Translations under genes and position numbers: made by a program
Assembly: GCA_964020975.1 (NCBI GenBank)
Contig: OZ026615.1
Span: 26,881,139 to 26,945,138 of the forward strand
Direction: 5' to 3'
Source of the DNA: Hermodice carunculata
Lineage: Eukaryota > Annelida > Polychaeta > Eunicida > Amphinomidae
Length of the DNA: 64,000 nucleotides
The notes under the pieces: model-generated
Told to the model about the DNA's origin: nothing
The model's input: the letters and a program-made list of their open reading frames with translations, nothing else
The model's database searches: none
In this document: positions 36,701-48,251 of the stretch, piece after piece
Numbering within the stretch: the first letter of the stretch is position 1
Layout: each line of letters opens with the position of its first letter

Positions 36701-37769
36701 TATTCGATACTGGTAACAACTCCCTGCTTTGCCGATCTTCCTTTTGTTTGGCTGAATACCTTTAGGGCAGGGACAACATTGGCACCATGAAACACCAGAA
36801 AGCATTTAGTCCCAAAAAGTGCCAGGCTACATATCCTGCCTGGACTAGACTGTGCAGCAATGAAAACACACTATGAAATAAACTAAGCCCTTGGTCGGCA
36901 AAAACAGATGGCTTTGGTGAATTTTTCAATTTTTGGCTCTTAAAATCATCACATGAACATCATGTTATCAACATTATTGCTAAAAGACAATTTTTCAGGT
37001 GATAGAAATTTACACCATTGGTTCCATCATCATAATTTTGTTCAAGCCTTTTATTCTATGCCTGTGAGTCACTGTGGCAGCAGAATCTTGAATACAACTT
37101 TTGGCTTTTTCATCATCAAATGTTTCAGCTCTGTCAGCCATGTTTTAATGCATTTCCACAACACTATAAATGTCAGGTGTGTGCATGGATAACCATGACT
37201 GTGCTTGCCAGAAGAAGAAAAAAAAAGCATGACAACTTATCTTATCTGGAAGTCTCATAAGCCTGCATCAGTCTTTCCTTGTACCACATTACTGATCACG
37301 CAACACTTCCACACATGAATGCAATGTCTGGCTCAGCTTTATTATCTCCAAGAAGAAAATAACAACCAAGGCAGACAGGATTTAAATTTTTGCTTCTTAA
37401 CCCTTTACCCTTAAATAGCTCAGAACACCAGGGTTATCAGATAAACGTGTTTACCGAACTTTATAATTATTTAAAAACCACACGAAATGGGAACTGATGA
37501 GATCGACATGTATCATCAGGGATCATTCCCTACAAGTCATGGCCTTCCGCAAATTAGCACGGTTTGGTAGAAGGAAGATTCAATTTGCTTGTACATGTGG
37601 GCAGCCTGGAAGAACCTTCCTCCTGACTGAATGCTTACATTAATATTATGCTTTACAACCTGACCAAATTAAAGCTGCACATAATGTCTGGCAGCAAATG
37701 TTAACACTGTCCCACTTAAATTGGCCCAAAATGCCCAGATGTGTAATTGCTGTGTGCTTGACTCTTTTT
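33712..37769. other. Long unassigned stretch
   Basis: About 4 kb without a recognised gene. It contains a C-homopolymer at about 34855, a short (AAAT)n run near 35400-35437 and a (GGA)n microsatellite at 36405-36442. Frames such as 34486-34776 (+, 96 codons) lack recognisable motifs. It could hold regulatory DNA or intron. Confidence 0.4.
36405..36442 (+). repeat. (GGA)n microsatellite
   Basis: About 12 uninterrupted GGA units. Confidence 0.95.
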
Positions 37770-38021
37770 GACCCTTAAAGTGCTATAATTACAGTATCGT
37801 CATTTTCTTATTACCATTAAACATATAATGGTTAAATTATTTCAATTCTTCATGAGGATACCTTTCATTCAAATACCAGCATGCCTAGTCTAAACAAAAA
37901 ATAGTCTAAGTCAACACTTTCCTCGGGTCACTATACAATGTATGTGCGCATTGTGCACATTTCATGCAAAGTGACCGGAGGAAAACTGTTGACTGTCTTA
38001 AATCAGTGCTTTAAGGGTTAA
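37770..38021. mobile_element. TTAA MITE family M, copy M2
   Basis: The left end reads GACCCTTAAAGTGC and the right end GTGCTTTAAGGGTTAA. An internal hairpin has arms close to GTCAACACTTTCCTC and GAGGAAAACTGTTGAC. The M-specific phrase TTTCATTCAAATACCAGC is present near 37865. Confidence 0.7.
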
Positions 38022-39062
38022 TTCAATTTCTTGTTAACAGAAAACCTTTTTACAATTTTTGCCCAACCTACACCACGGAAAGCTGTTGATCAAATGTTAC
38101 TCTGACCAGGAAAGGGTTACTCTGTTCTGTTTTGGTTCATCAATTAAAAGATTGTTAACAAATCATGAAAAAAATATTGAATGACAATAAAGGGACAAGA
38201 GTAATTTCTTTTCGGGCCTTAGAGTGCCCAACACCCCACAATTTAAACAATATTGCTCACCATAACCATGATAACAGCAAAAACTAGGGGATCATATTCA
38301 GCCTGACAATCCATAAGCTGGCTTTCAAGTGACCATGGATCACTTTTAGGATGGCCAAGAAGTGACCTATATCACTTCTTGGCTAGCCTTAGAAATCATA
38401 GGGGCATTTCGTAGAAGGATCACTACTGACCTGCTACATCAGAGGTTAGAGCAGACCCTCAAAAAACCAGCTTGAGATCAGAAACCAACTTGGATTAATC
38501 TGATTTAGAGACAACATGAAATATCAGGTTTTAATGGCTATATCACTGTTGATATATGAAACCCAATGCCATAGAAAATGATCTCCCACATCTGAAATAC
38601 TGCAAAATACCTTATCTGTCCATTAGCAAATTAAATGTTTTGTTTGTCTGCATGTGCACTCAAAAAGGACAAAAGTAGAGAGACAAATTGTTCCCTTTTT
38701 TTTTGTACCCTGCTCTTCCAGTCGCTGTGCTATTATGGGATGGACGCCAATGCACAGAGCCAATTTCGTGCCCTTGGCAAAAGGACATTCAAACATACAA
38801 ACAAAGCTGCGGCTCCAAGAAACTCTATCTTGAGTAAGAGGACATACATGTATTTCAGTAGCCTATAGGTAACTACTGTACAGTCAGCTGGCTTGGATAT
38901 CTTTCCAGATTAGCTGGGGAATTTTATAACTTTTATATGTACATGTATGTACATGTATATCCAACTGGTATATATCTGACTGTATTAATTCTGTTGTCCT
39001 GATGGCAATGAGTCATTATATACTGTACATGTATTTGGATTATCATGATACATGCAGATATC
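38022..39062. other. Unassigned DNA with one hairpin
   Basis: No gene found. The only structure is the hairpin listed at 38348-38389. Near 38060-38115 is a degenerate piece resembling the right half of family M (GGAAAGCTGTTGA and GGAAAGGGTTA). Confidence 0.45.
38348..38389. repeat. 18-bp hairpin with 6-base loop
   Basis: The inner 12 bp are perfect (GCCAAGAAGTGA with TCACTTCTTGGC). The outer 6 bp have two mismatches. Confidence 0.75.
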
Positions 39063-39270
39063 TTGACCCTTTTGAATTGCCCAAAGGCACCCACATGTAA
39101 ATTGTCATCTGCTTTAATGTCTTTACTTAAATTTTGTGTTAAAAGAAACCTTATGGCATGGCCTAGGTCAATTGCTATCTTCAGCAAAGGCTGGGCACAT
39201 TGCGCCCACGCCATGCACCTCATGCCATGGAACTATATTGAGTTCCGTCTTATTCTGACCTGGAAAGAGC
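39063..39270. mobile_element. MITE related to family M (M')
   Basis: It starts TTGACCCTTTTGAATTGCCC and shares CCCACATGTAAATT and TTTACTTAAATTT phrases with the copy at 48886-49125. A degenerate GCAAAGGCTGGGCACATTG hairpin lies in the right half. The right end runs straight into the TA/GT microsatellite, so the right TTAA is not visible. Confidence 0.58.
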
Positions 39271-39281
39271 CAAGATGAGGG

Positions 39282-39512
<231 letters not shown>

Positions 39513-40051
39513 TAATTGGAGCACAAAATTTAATGTTACTATTATAATTTAATTTGTTTCCTATTAACAAAGATACACAACAACAATCATCCTGTACAGC
39601 TGTCAGCTCAGTCAACTCCACAAACTGAATGTTGGAGGCAGAAATTAGCAAAATTGTGAGACCAGTCACCCTTTCCAAGAGGTTTAAAAACCAGAATCTC
39701 TTCTTTTCAATGATGTCCTCAAAATGTAGATTTAGATCTTTAATCAATTTTATTATAATCAATAAGTACATGTAAATTACCTCCATCTACACTGGGGGGA
39801 GGGGGTAAGGGGGGCCCTAGTACACCATTACGAGTAATAATTTTACCCCAGTTCAAAGTATGCAAAATACGAAAATGCACAAATATTGCTTGGTAAGAAT
39901 ACGATATTTAAAAAGGGTTTCCAGTATACACATAAGTATGGCAAATAAAAATGTCCGGTACACCAGTGTGGAAAACCCCTTCCCCCCTCTGCCCACCTGT
40001 ATATCCTGCTGGTAAAACAATTCAACCTTGCATATACATGATGTACAAAAA
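39513..40051. other. Unassigned DNA
   Basis: No gene. A G-rich patch (about 39793-39814) is the only notable feature. Confidence 0.4.
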
Positions 40052-40500
40052 CTAGAAGCAAGTTTTTCTTGCGAAAAACATTATGCATCCCCTCCAAGCA
40101 CTACATCAGTGATCAGTATAACTTTTGCCAATGCATGTCAATTTACACCAAGAAAAATGTAAATACATGCAGCAATGTCTATAAGACCAGTCCACTGGGA
40201 TAACAACCAATGCATGATTACCTGACTTATATCTATAAATTTATGTAGCTACAATTAACCAATCAACTTTTTGAGGACCGTGTGACCTTCACCTACAGCA
40301 TGAAGATCATCCACATTCATGTGAAAAAAAAATCTCCCAATCCATGGATGATCTGCACTTAAACAGAAGATAAGGAGTCAATAGGGGGCAGAGGTATGAT
40401 ATGATTAAGGAATACCCTATAAAAATAAGAATCACCCTGTGACCTTGATCTTTGGTCTCAAGGTACTGATCCTGAGGCAAATGCTTCTACATGTATGTTG
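40052..40500 (-). mobile_element. HL-D Helitron-like 3' end
   Basis: On the minus strand there is a stem with arms GTTTTTC and GAAAAAC (40062-40079), a six-base spacer, CTAG and T. The body has GTGACCTTCA and GTGACCTTGAT segments at about 40280 and 40440, in keeping with the other families. No matching 5' end was found, so the right boundary is only an estimate. Confidence 0.55.
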
Positions 40501-40780
40501 CTGTGACATGATGATGCAATGATATCCGCACATTTATTTCGGTAATTCTTGATTCATTTTTCTTCCACTTACAGTTATCTGACTCATAAAATCACATGTA
40601 TTTATTTCAGACAAGTGTTTGACCTTCCATGGGTATAAAGTCAACCAATATCCATAGGATTTGAGATCTTTCAAACCTACATGTAAACATATGGTACAAC
40701 AAATTTTACATGTCATGTACAATATTACACTTGCCTTAATATATGTGTAGACAAGCATTTGTCTGAAAAACAATTAAAGC

Positions 40781-41723
40781 TTAATTATGTCTGTGTGTGA
40801 ACACAGACATATTGTTTTACCCAATATTCTTTATTTCTTTCTTTTTTCTTTCTTTCTGCCAGATTTTTGTGTCGTCTTAAACTCAGACACCATGCAAGCT
40901 AGAAACTTCAAACTTTGCATGGCTATAGCACCTGCAGTGAAGTTTTGCATGTCTTTCTGAATAGTCAAGATTTTGAAAATTATGCAAATAAGGGCAATTA
41001 AAAAAATTCAATTGCCTCTGGCTTCCAAAGTCTTCATCCGATTTTGATGATGTTGGACCCAAATTGTAGATATTGTAACACTGCACATTTTTGTAACTTA
41101 CATGTGACCTCTATTAAGGTCAAAGGTCAAGGTCATTTGTACGTTTGAAATATTCATCCAGCCATAACTCAGCCAATTTCCATCCAATTTTGATCATGTT
41201 GGACACAAATTGTAGCTACTGTAACACTGCACATTTTTATAATTTACATGTGACCTCTGGAGGTCAAAGATCAAGGTCATCTGGACCTTTGAAATATTTA
41301 TCTAGCCATAACTCGGTCACTTTTAATCCAATTTTGATCATGTTGGGCTCAAATTATAGATATTGTAACATTGCACATTTTTGTAATTCACATGTCACCT
41401 CTAAAGAGGTCATTCAGACCTTTGAAATATTCATCCAGCCATAACTCGGTCAATTTTCATCCAATTTTAATCATGTTGAGCTCAAATTGTATATATTGTA
41501 ACACTGCACATTTTTGTAATGTATATGTGACCTCCAGATGTCAACGGTCAAGGTCATTTTGCCTTTTGAATGTTTCATCTAGCCATAATTTGGTCACTTT
41601 CCATCCAATTTTATTCATGTTGGACTCAAATTGTAAGTGTTGCAACACTGCATATTTTTGTAATTGTGCAAATTTTTCACACACACAGACAGATTTGCTT
41701 TCAAGCAAATCTTTCTTTTCTAG
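40781..41723 (+). mobile_element. HL-B Helitron-like element (complete)
   Basis: The 5' end begins near TTATGTCTGTGTGTG and folds into a stem (arms GTCTGTGT and ACACAGAC), followed by ATATTGTTTT. The 3' end has the inverse subterminal motif CACACACAGAC. After it come a stem with arms GATTTGCT and AGCAAATC, then TTTCTTTTCTAG and T. The core has about four units of 145-150 bp built on CCAGCCATAACTCGGTCA, CCAATTTTGATCATGTTGG and CACTGCACATTTTTGTAA. AAGGTCAAGGTCA occurs in some units. No coding sequence. The 5' segment shares AGAAACTTCAAACTT with HL-C, so the two families are related. Confidence 0.83.
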
Positions 41724-42435
41724 TTTAATACGTCCTCCCTTTTGTCACAAGATACATATGTACCTATCTTGCCAGTGATATTCTGTTGACAAATGTTTTT
41801 GTGACATTGACATATACTCAAGCTCCTGCTTCATATGGAGTCACTTACCTTGTGATTTAATTACATGTATTATGTCTTCAATTAATGTTCATAGAAACAC
41901 CATAATGAAGAAATCTGTACAGGCAGGCATTGATACAGACATCAACAAAAAAGTGAAGGTACAGGTATATTAGGTTACAGACTACAGTTGTGATTGGCTT
42001 GTTGTGCATCCCAACGGAGATAGTCCGTAATTGTGAAAATACTGTGTTTTCAGCATGCTGTAGCTTCTGTTTAAATACAGTTAGCTAAGTCAGGTTTGCT
42101 GCATCGCAGAGTTGCTTCATTGGTGGTCATATAGGTGCACTGTCTTCCAGGCCAGGTGGGAACTTTATGGTGGGGAAGGACAATGATGTGACCCTGGCAA
42201 GAGCACAGTTCATACACCTGTATAAAGCTGACATCCAGGTGTTGTTTCGTATTTCAATTATCACAAATTAACGAGCTGGGAATTGTATGACAAAAATCCG
42301 TCCATATTTTTCTGACATTTTTATCTGTTAAATGCCGTTCAGGGAATTTCAAAATACCAAAATGCTGATTTTTTAGACTGAAAAATGCTAATATGAAAAA
42401 TAGAAGGATTTATAACTGTGGTCTGTGGCCACAAT

Positions 42436-42436
<1 letters not shown>
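41724..42436. other. Unassigned DNA
   Basis: No gene or repeat recognised. Confidence 0.4.
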
Positions 42437-42513
<77 letters not shown>

Positions 42514-42522
42514 ATAATAATA
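42437..42522 (+). repeat. (TAG)n microsatellite
   Basis: About 75 bp of TAG repeat grading into TAA. On the minus strand it directly follows an AT-rich segment containing CCCCAAATATGGGG, so it might be the tail of an old LINE. Confidence 0.9.
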
Positions 42523-42960
42523 ACTTAATATTTAAATCCCCATATTTGGGGAAATAAAATAATACATATAATGTATAAAATGACACATAGATGAAGGCAA
42601 AACACATGATCATTAATCAAGGACAATGAGACATTATACAATAGACAATATACATGTATACATACTGAAAATTGCAAAACATAAGCATTATAAAAGTGTG
42701 GACTTTTCCCTGTACCGGTACCTTCTCTGGCACAGCATCCTTAAAATGTATGCTGAGGAGCAACTGGGGCAGCCTATGCTGTCCCTGCGATTGTGTACCC
42801 GAGCATGATTTTTTTTTTTTGGGGGGGGGGGGGGGTACAATGAAGTGAACGAAAGCAAAAACATTGAAGTACATCTCATGACAACTGGTTCCTAGCTGCA
42901 TTTGGCAGGTTTGATGGGACGTATATGGAACATTTGCATCAGCTGTACAATAAAGTCTCA
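42523..42960 (-). other. Possible LINE 3' tail region
   Basis: On the minus strand this segment ends in the trinucleotide tract at 42437-42522, an arrangement seen at LINE 3' ends of the CR1/Jockey type. The 114-codon minus frame at 42617-42961 has no convincing RT or endonuclease motif, so this is only a suggestion. A T10G14-type homopolymer pair lies at about 42809-42834. Confidence 0.25.
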
Positions 42961-43491
42961 AACATTAAATAAATCTTCTATAATGCTGAGTAGGCACATG
43001 CTTTTATACGTCTATATAACTGCTACATGTAAATGTATGTATAAGTTCTTAATCAATTACAAAGTGCAAAATTTTGATCAAAATTAATTCAAATTATTTT
43101 CTTCAAAGTTGATGAAACATCAGTTTTCCAAAAAGAAAAGAAAACAAACAAACAAAAAAAATCATTTGAATCACGAACATTTGTTGTGCAGGATGCATTA
43201 CAGTCTCAACTTCCCTGTCATCATGATATTGATGATAAAAACTGCATTTAAAAATGTTTAATGTACAATTTCCATGTATGACTTTTGAAGTTTCTAGTTC
43301 TTTTTACATATACATGTGCTACATCTACAGACTTAGATAGTGCTGATTGTGACATTTTGGCCTATTCTTAAAACATATACCAAGAGTTTAATAAGAATTT
43401 CTGCAATAGAGAGAGAGAGATAGACAGACAGAACTGAAACCATAAGGTCACATACTCTCAGACAGGGGCACTCACAAGAAGAACACAGATA
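42961..43491. other. Unassigned DNA
   Basis: Contains a short (GA)n run near 43410. Nothing else recognised. Confidence 0.4.
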
Positions 43492-43740
43492 TTAACTCTT
43501 TCAGTGCCAATCACTAAAGTCAATTTACTTAAGTCAAACTAGTCTGAATTATCAGGATCCCATATTTGTATTCCTCATAAACAGACCTTTCATTCAAGTA
43601 CCAGTACATGTATGCCTGCAGTTCCAGAGAAAATATCCCAGGTGAACAGCTTTTCTTGGCATGCAATAGGTGCAATGCGCCCAATGCGTGCTGAGAAAAG
43701 CTTTTGACTGAGTCCAAAATTTGGCACCTAAAGAGTTCAA
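43492..43740. mobile_element. TTAA MITE family M, copy M3
   Basis: The ends are TTAA-CTCTTTCAGTGCC and GGCACCTAAAGAGTTCAA (right TTAA mutated). The internal hairpin contains AGCTTTTCTTGGCATGC and GCGTGCTGAGAAAAGC. The phrase CCTTTCATTCAAGTACC is present near 43587. Confidence 0.72.
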
Positions 43741-44129
43741 TCGGATGTGCCAAAAGAAGGCCTGGCCACTTTGCAAAACTGCAGTTAAATGAACATCTTT
43801 GAGACTACATGAACATGACACGTTCAAAGTTCAGGTTATATTATTGGCTGCATCAAAGCCGCTTGAATTTAAGAACTCTGTTGATTCATGGGCTGACTTC
43901 TGGGCTGTTTTGTACACTGATGTATACATAAGATACATGTTTTTATATCTACGTGTCTTCTGGCATATTGTAAATATATTCATCATCATCATTATGTGTG
44001 TAAATTTTCATGGTTTTTGCCTTTTAGGCATTTTAAGTGAAGTTTTAATTTCACTATTTTGGACATAGCTCCTGTTTAACCTGTAATAAAATACTGTATA
44101 CTGATTGTGTCTATATTTTCTGGGAAGAT
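43741..44129. other. Unassigned DNA
   Basis: An 89-codon plus-strand frame lies at 43799-44068, hydrophobic toward its end and without any known motif. It overlaps a minus-strand frame. I do not call it a gene. Confidence 0.35.
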
Positions 44130-44545
44130 GATTTTTTTTTACATTTTGCCAACAAATTAACAAAAAATAAGAAATAAAAAATAAATTGAAAATTATGTAT
44201 AAAATTAGATAAATACATTTTTTAAAAATCACTGGAAAGAGACCATTTGAATAAGCTTGGTAGAGACCCACCCAGGGTACATCTCCATTAAGTTTGAAGT
44301 GAATTAGGTTGATAGTTTTAAAGCAGCCGGACATGTGACCTTTCCAATGCTATCCCCATTGACATGTACAGTGTGGTGTCAATATAGGAATGCATGCAAT
44401 CACCAACCAGTACACACTGAAAATTCTGTTAAAAATCAGGTATCCAGAGTATCAACGTCTAGCTACAGTGAACAGCTTTATCTAACCCTTCACAAGCTAT
44501 ATTTCCACCAAGTTTCAGTGCAAACCGGGTCATGTTTTTTTAGAC
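44130..44545 (-). mobile_element. HL-E fragment E7
   Basis: The HL-E phrase series is clear: AAAAATCACTGGAAAG, AAGCTTGGTAGAGACCCACC, AGGGTACATCTCCATTAAG and TTTCCACCAAGTTTCAG. No termini are visible. Confidence 0.75.
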
Positions 44546-45348
44546 TAATTTAAGTTTTACACTTAGAGTTAATGTGAAACACAATTGTCTTAATTTCTAT
44601 ATTCACTGCTTTAAGGTTATTAAGTGGCAAATTACAATGGAAAGTACTGGGGATACCCAGCTCTGGTCCCCAGACTGAAGTGCCCTCTATGGGAGGGATA
44701 AAGGAACCTTGCCCTTACCTATTAGAGCCAGTAAAAGTTTTCATGGCCTATGATACTGATATTGTCTTTGTTAGAGTTGTATCCTAGACTGGTACAGTGT
44801 TTTTCCATGGCAGTCAAATTAAATGGACTCATGTTTTAAGCACATTTTCTAATGCACACTTCCAGGGACCTAGCTGTTTCCCCAATGTATTTTTTTTTCT
44901 TCATGATTGTCACATGTGTTCATGTGTTCTGGTATATGACACAATATTTTCTCATACTACAGTGTAGATGTAGGTGTTTTGTCCTTAAGGCTGACTAAAA
45001 TGCTTCAGGTAGTTCATGGTAAACTTTATTTGATCTACAGTGAAAATACGAGTCAAAGGTTCAAAGATAACATGTCTTTTTCCTTGTCAGAATAAAAGAC
45101 TTTCTCAATAGCTTTTCTTGGCATGGGTTGGGCACAATGTGTCCATCTTCATCGAAGGAAGCCATTACCTGGTACATGCTGTTGTGAAAGTCCTTATCTA
45201 CATTTGTTAGCAAAAATGTTTTCTATAACATGAAACTAATATCAGACATTTTTGGGTGATTTGATCCAGAAAGGGCAAATTTCTGTCCTGTTCTGTTGTA
45301 TCTGTGCCATATGGTCTGTCCTGCTGGTAAAAGCCCTCAAACCTAATA
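44546..45348. other. Unassigned DNA with an M-like hairpin fragment
   Basis: Near 45105-45165 are TAGCTTTTCTTGGCATGGG and a weak complement, a decayed piece of MITE family M. The rest is unrecognised. Confidence 0.4.
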
Positions 45349-45527
45349 CAGTAAAACCTGTTTTGAGAGACCACACCTAGGAGAGGCCAAAAAGTGGTCA
45401 TTAAGGTAGGTGGTCTCTCAATGGAGGTGTAATAATATGGGAAAGATGGCAAAAAGGACAGGATAAACATGGTCTGAAAAGGCAGGTGGTCTTTCATCCC
45501 AGTGGTCTCTCAAAGCAGGTTTCACTG
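45349..45527. mobile_element. CAGTG-type MITE, copy 2
   Basis: The ends are CAGTAAAACCTGTTTTGAGA and its near complement (TCTCAAAGCAGGTTTCACTG), with TA on both sides. GAGAGACCAC and GTGGTCTCTC recur internally, so it folds almost completely. Confidence 0.85.
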
Positions 45528-46007
45528 TATACCTTTATATAAACTATCAGAAAGCTTTTCAGAGAGTTAAAACTGTTTTAAGAAGGTATATTCTCCAACT
45601 TCCAGCCAACATTGAAAGCTACATGTATAAGCAAAGAAAGGTAAAAGCTTTCGAAAACTAGCCTGATTGTCAATTTTGAAAGCCGAGGTTACTGTATTCT
45701 GCTTAGCTTTTAAGCTCTATTTCTTGAGATTTGTAAGGTTATATGGACACCTACAATGGTCACATGCTCCAATCAAATTAACTTCCTGCTATTTCCCTCC
45801 ACTTCAAACCAAATTTGGACAGGAAAGCCTTACCAAGTGTTAAGCCTCTCTAGTATCTGTAGTTTAATGGCAAAATCTAGTTGAAAGTAGCCTGCCATTG
45901 ATACAGCTAGTATACAAAGTGCCTTGACCCAAGCAAGCACAATATGATGGATTTTGCAAATTACAGAATGAGCTGAAAACAAAAACTCTGCTGTAACTTT
46001 TGCATTA
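45528..46007. other. Spacer between two MITEs
   Basis: No gene or repeat recognised. Confidence 0.4.
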
Positions 46008-46191
46008 CAGTGGTACCTCTTTTGAGAGACCGCCCTACAGCGGGTCAAAATGCGGTCTCTCGAAACAGGTGGTCTTTCATTAGAGGTACAACAACATGGA
46101 AAAGATAGAGCAGTGTTCTGAGAGAGTGGTCTTAAAAAGATAAGTGGTCTCTCATTAGAGGGGTCTCTCAAGAGAAGTACATGTACCACTG
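46008..46191. mobile_element. CAGTG-type MITE, copy 3
   Basis: The ends are CAGTGGTACCTC and a matching GTACCACTG, with TA on both sides. The left end continues TTTTGAGAGACC and the right has GGTCTCTCAAGAGAAG. It is the same family as the copy at 45349-45527 and lies only about 480 bp from it. Confidence 0.85.
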
Positions 46192-46955
46192 TACTACTTC
46201 ATAATACAGTATATTTTCCAGCAGGCTGTTACTTGTACAGAACATACATGTAGTTTGTAAGATACTCATTACAAAAGTTTCCCATTTGTAGCAGTTGAAG
46301 TGGGCCTTTCAAAGATTCCACTAGCTTGAGCAAAACTAAGATGGAGTTGCCTGTTGATTGCTAACATGGAAGCATTATGTTTTTTTGGTGCTAGCTTTCA
46401 GAAGCAATGGTACAGCTTTCAAAATAAAACTAATCCACCTGGTTCCACATATGCTTTCTGATAGTGAATGCTTACTTCATTTACTTTTTTTTTGCCTGTA
46501 TTACAAGTTTAGAGCAAAAGTTAAAAGTGACTTTTCAAAAGCTACATCTACATGGGTGATAGCTTTCAACCCACCAGATCTCTTTACTTAAAGCTTTCAC
46601 TTTCAAATTAGACTTTTGAAAGTTCGTAGCTCCTCGAAAACTATCCAAGTGCCACATAAAGCTTTTGAGTTTGGTAATGGGGATGCCAAACATCCAGCTT
46701 TTGTAATTATTGGCATTGAGAGCTGAGTTTAATTCCCATCACAGCTGTTTATAACAGTGATGACTGAGAGCAGAAACATCACACAGGATGATATTTTGGC
46801 TGAGTGTCCTTTTAATTGCTTTATTTTCTGGGCAAACCCATCGCTCCCTTTTTATATGGTATTCTGTGTTGCCTTCAAAGGCAGACAGGCTACTTTGATT
46901 AACCCACATGACTGATCCACTGCTGAACACAATACATGTGGGTCAGACAGTGTGT
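46192..46955. other. Unassigned DNA
   Basis: No gene recognised; the short frames at 46358-46591 and 46739-46930 have no motif. Confidence 0.4.
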
Positions 46956-47162
46956 TTAACTCTTTCTTTCCTATAATGATATCAGATTAATATTCTTTGT
47001 AAACCAACCTTTCATTCAAGTACCAGCATGTCAGTCACAGTTATCATAAGATACCAGCATGCCTAGTTTCCATATAAGATAAATGTACCAACATGCCTAC
47101 AGCTAGTGTGAGATACCAGCATGCCTACAGTTAGTGTGACATACTAGCATGCCTCATACATG

Positions 47163-47323
47163 TAGGTGTCAACCCCCAAAAACGCTTGTCTGGGAGGTTC
47201 TTGCAAAAAGTGCATGAAATCAAAGAAAATAGTCAATTTTGCCTCAAAATACCTGTCATTTTAACAACTATTTGAGTCTCCGAAACAGGAGACTCCCGGT
47301 GAAAGCAGGAGAGTTGACAGGTA
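47163..47323. mobile_element. TACCTGTCAAC-type MITE, copy 1
   Basis: The right end is GAGTTGACAGGTA and the left end the degenerate inverse TAGGTGTCAACCCCC. Inside are GAGACTCCCGG and complementary GGGAGGTT segments. It interrupts the minisatellite. The target duplication is not clear. Confidence 0.55.
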
Positions 47324-47512
47324 TGATGCCTACTGTTTCCCGAACGATACAAGCATGCCTACAGTTACCTTAAGATACCAGCACATATACAGTTTCAGTG
47401 AGATACCAGCATGTCAGCATTTACCATAAGATAGCAGTGTGCCTACAGTGACCACATGATACGTGTGTACCAGCATGCCTATACAGTTGAGCAAATAAGA
47501 CTGGGCTAGACT

Positions 47513-47592
47513 GAAACTGGTGAGAGAAGCCCAACTGCTGTCCAAAACAAAATCAAATGCTCACCAGTTTCGTCACCTCTGTGACTCATCAG
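47513..47592 (-). ncRNA. Hammerhead-ribozyme-like core
   Basis: On the minus strand the order is CTGATGA (47592-47586), a stem of GTCAC and GTGAC closing an AGAG loop (47585-47572), then GAAA (47571-47568). This is the conserved catalytic core with a perfect stem II. A 12-bp inverted repeat (GAAACTGGTGAG with CTCACCAGTTTC, 47571-47560 and 47524-47513) can supply stem III and leaves a GUU cleavage triplet. Stem I is not evident: the expected partners are direct rather than inverted copies. Hammerheads of this kind are known from Penelope-like elements and retrozymes. It lies in a roughly 360-bp insert within the minisatellite. Confidence 0.45.
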
Positions 47593-48251
47593 AGACTGAG
47601 GTTAACGGCTCCCCGTACATGCTTATACATGTACATGTATATCAGGGTGTAACGTCCGTTGCTAACATCGCACATTATTGCACCTACATGTACGTCATGC
47701 TATACGTGTTAGTGTGGCCATGCCTAGTCAAGTTGACATTGCATTGTACTACAAGGGCTGCATGTCATGACACAAGTGTGCCAAGTCAGACACCCAAAGA
47801 CCACTGGTCATAAATTGTAGATCACAGTGTCATGTAACAGCAGTGGTCTGCAATGCCTATACAGTTGCCATAAGATACCAGCGTGCCTACATTGACCACA
47901 TGATACATGTGTACCAGCATGCCCATACAATTACCATAAGATACCAGTGTGCCTACATTGACCACATGATACATGTGTACCAGCATGCCCATACAATTAC
48001 CATAAGATACCAGTGTGCCTACATGGAACATATGATACATGCGTACATGTACCAGCATGCCTACAGTTAACATAAGATACCATCATGCCTCTTCTTGCCC
48101 TGAGATACCAGTGTGCCTACAGTTACATGTACCATAAAACAGCAGAGATCATTAGAGTGCTCCAGGTCAACAGCCTTCTTTGACACACTTTGGGGGCAGT
48201 GCTCCCAAAGGTTGGCAAGGAATGCTGTTGACTCAGAACTGTAAGAGTTAT

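Larger units (their letters stand above)
47010..48145 (+). repeat. ATACCAGCATGCC minisatellite
   Basis: The degenerate unit is about 28-36 bp: ATACCAGCATGCCTACAG followed by TTACCATAAG. In the right half (47860-48060) a two-unit period of about 66 bp is well kept, containing TTGACCACATGATACATGTG. Two non-repeat inserts interrupt the array. Confidence 0.85.
46956..48251. mobile_element. TTAA MITE family M, copy M7, swollen by a minisatellite
   Basis: The left end is TTAA-CTCTTTC and the phrase CCTTTCATTCAAGTACCAGC follows at about 47009. The right end has the family hairpin (GTCAACAGCC...GCTGTTGAC, about 48167-48233) and AGAGTTAT in place of AGAGTTAA. Between them, the family's short ACCAGCATGCC segment has become a kilobase of tandem repeat interrupted by two inserts (47163-47323 and about 47490-47848). 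Ordinary M copies are about 240-250 bp; this one is 1296 bp. Confidence 0.65.

Noticed and set aside
41145-41778. Frames of 99 and 135 codons with repeated SSHNS-type peptides
   Set aside because: They are the tandem core of HL-B read through; the repeat period explains the pattern.
42410-42613. Poly-leucine frame resembling a membrane segment
   Set aside because: It is the (TAG)n microsatellite read on the minus strand.
47822-48073. Repeated peptide frame (GMLVHMYHV) of 83 codons
   Set aside because: It is the 66-bp minisatellite period, which is divisible by three and so keeps frames open.
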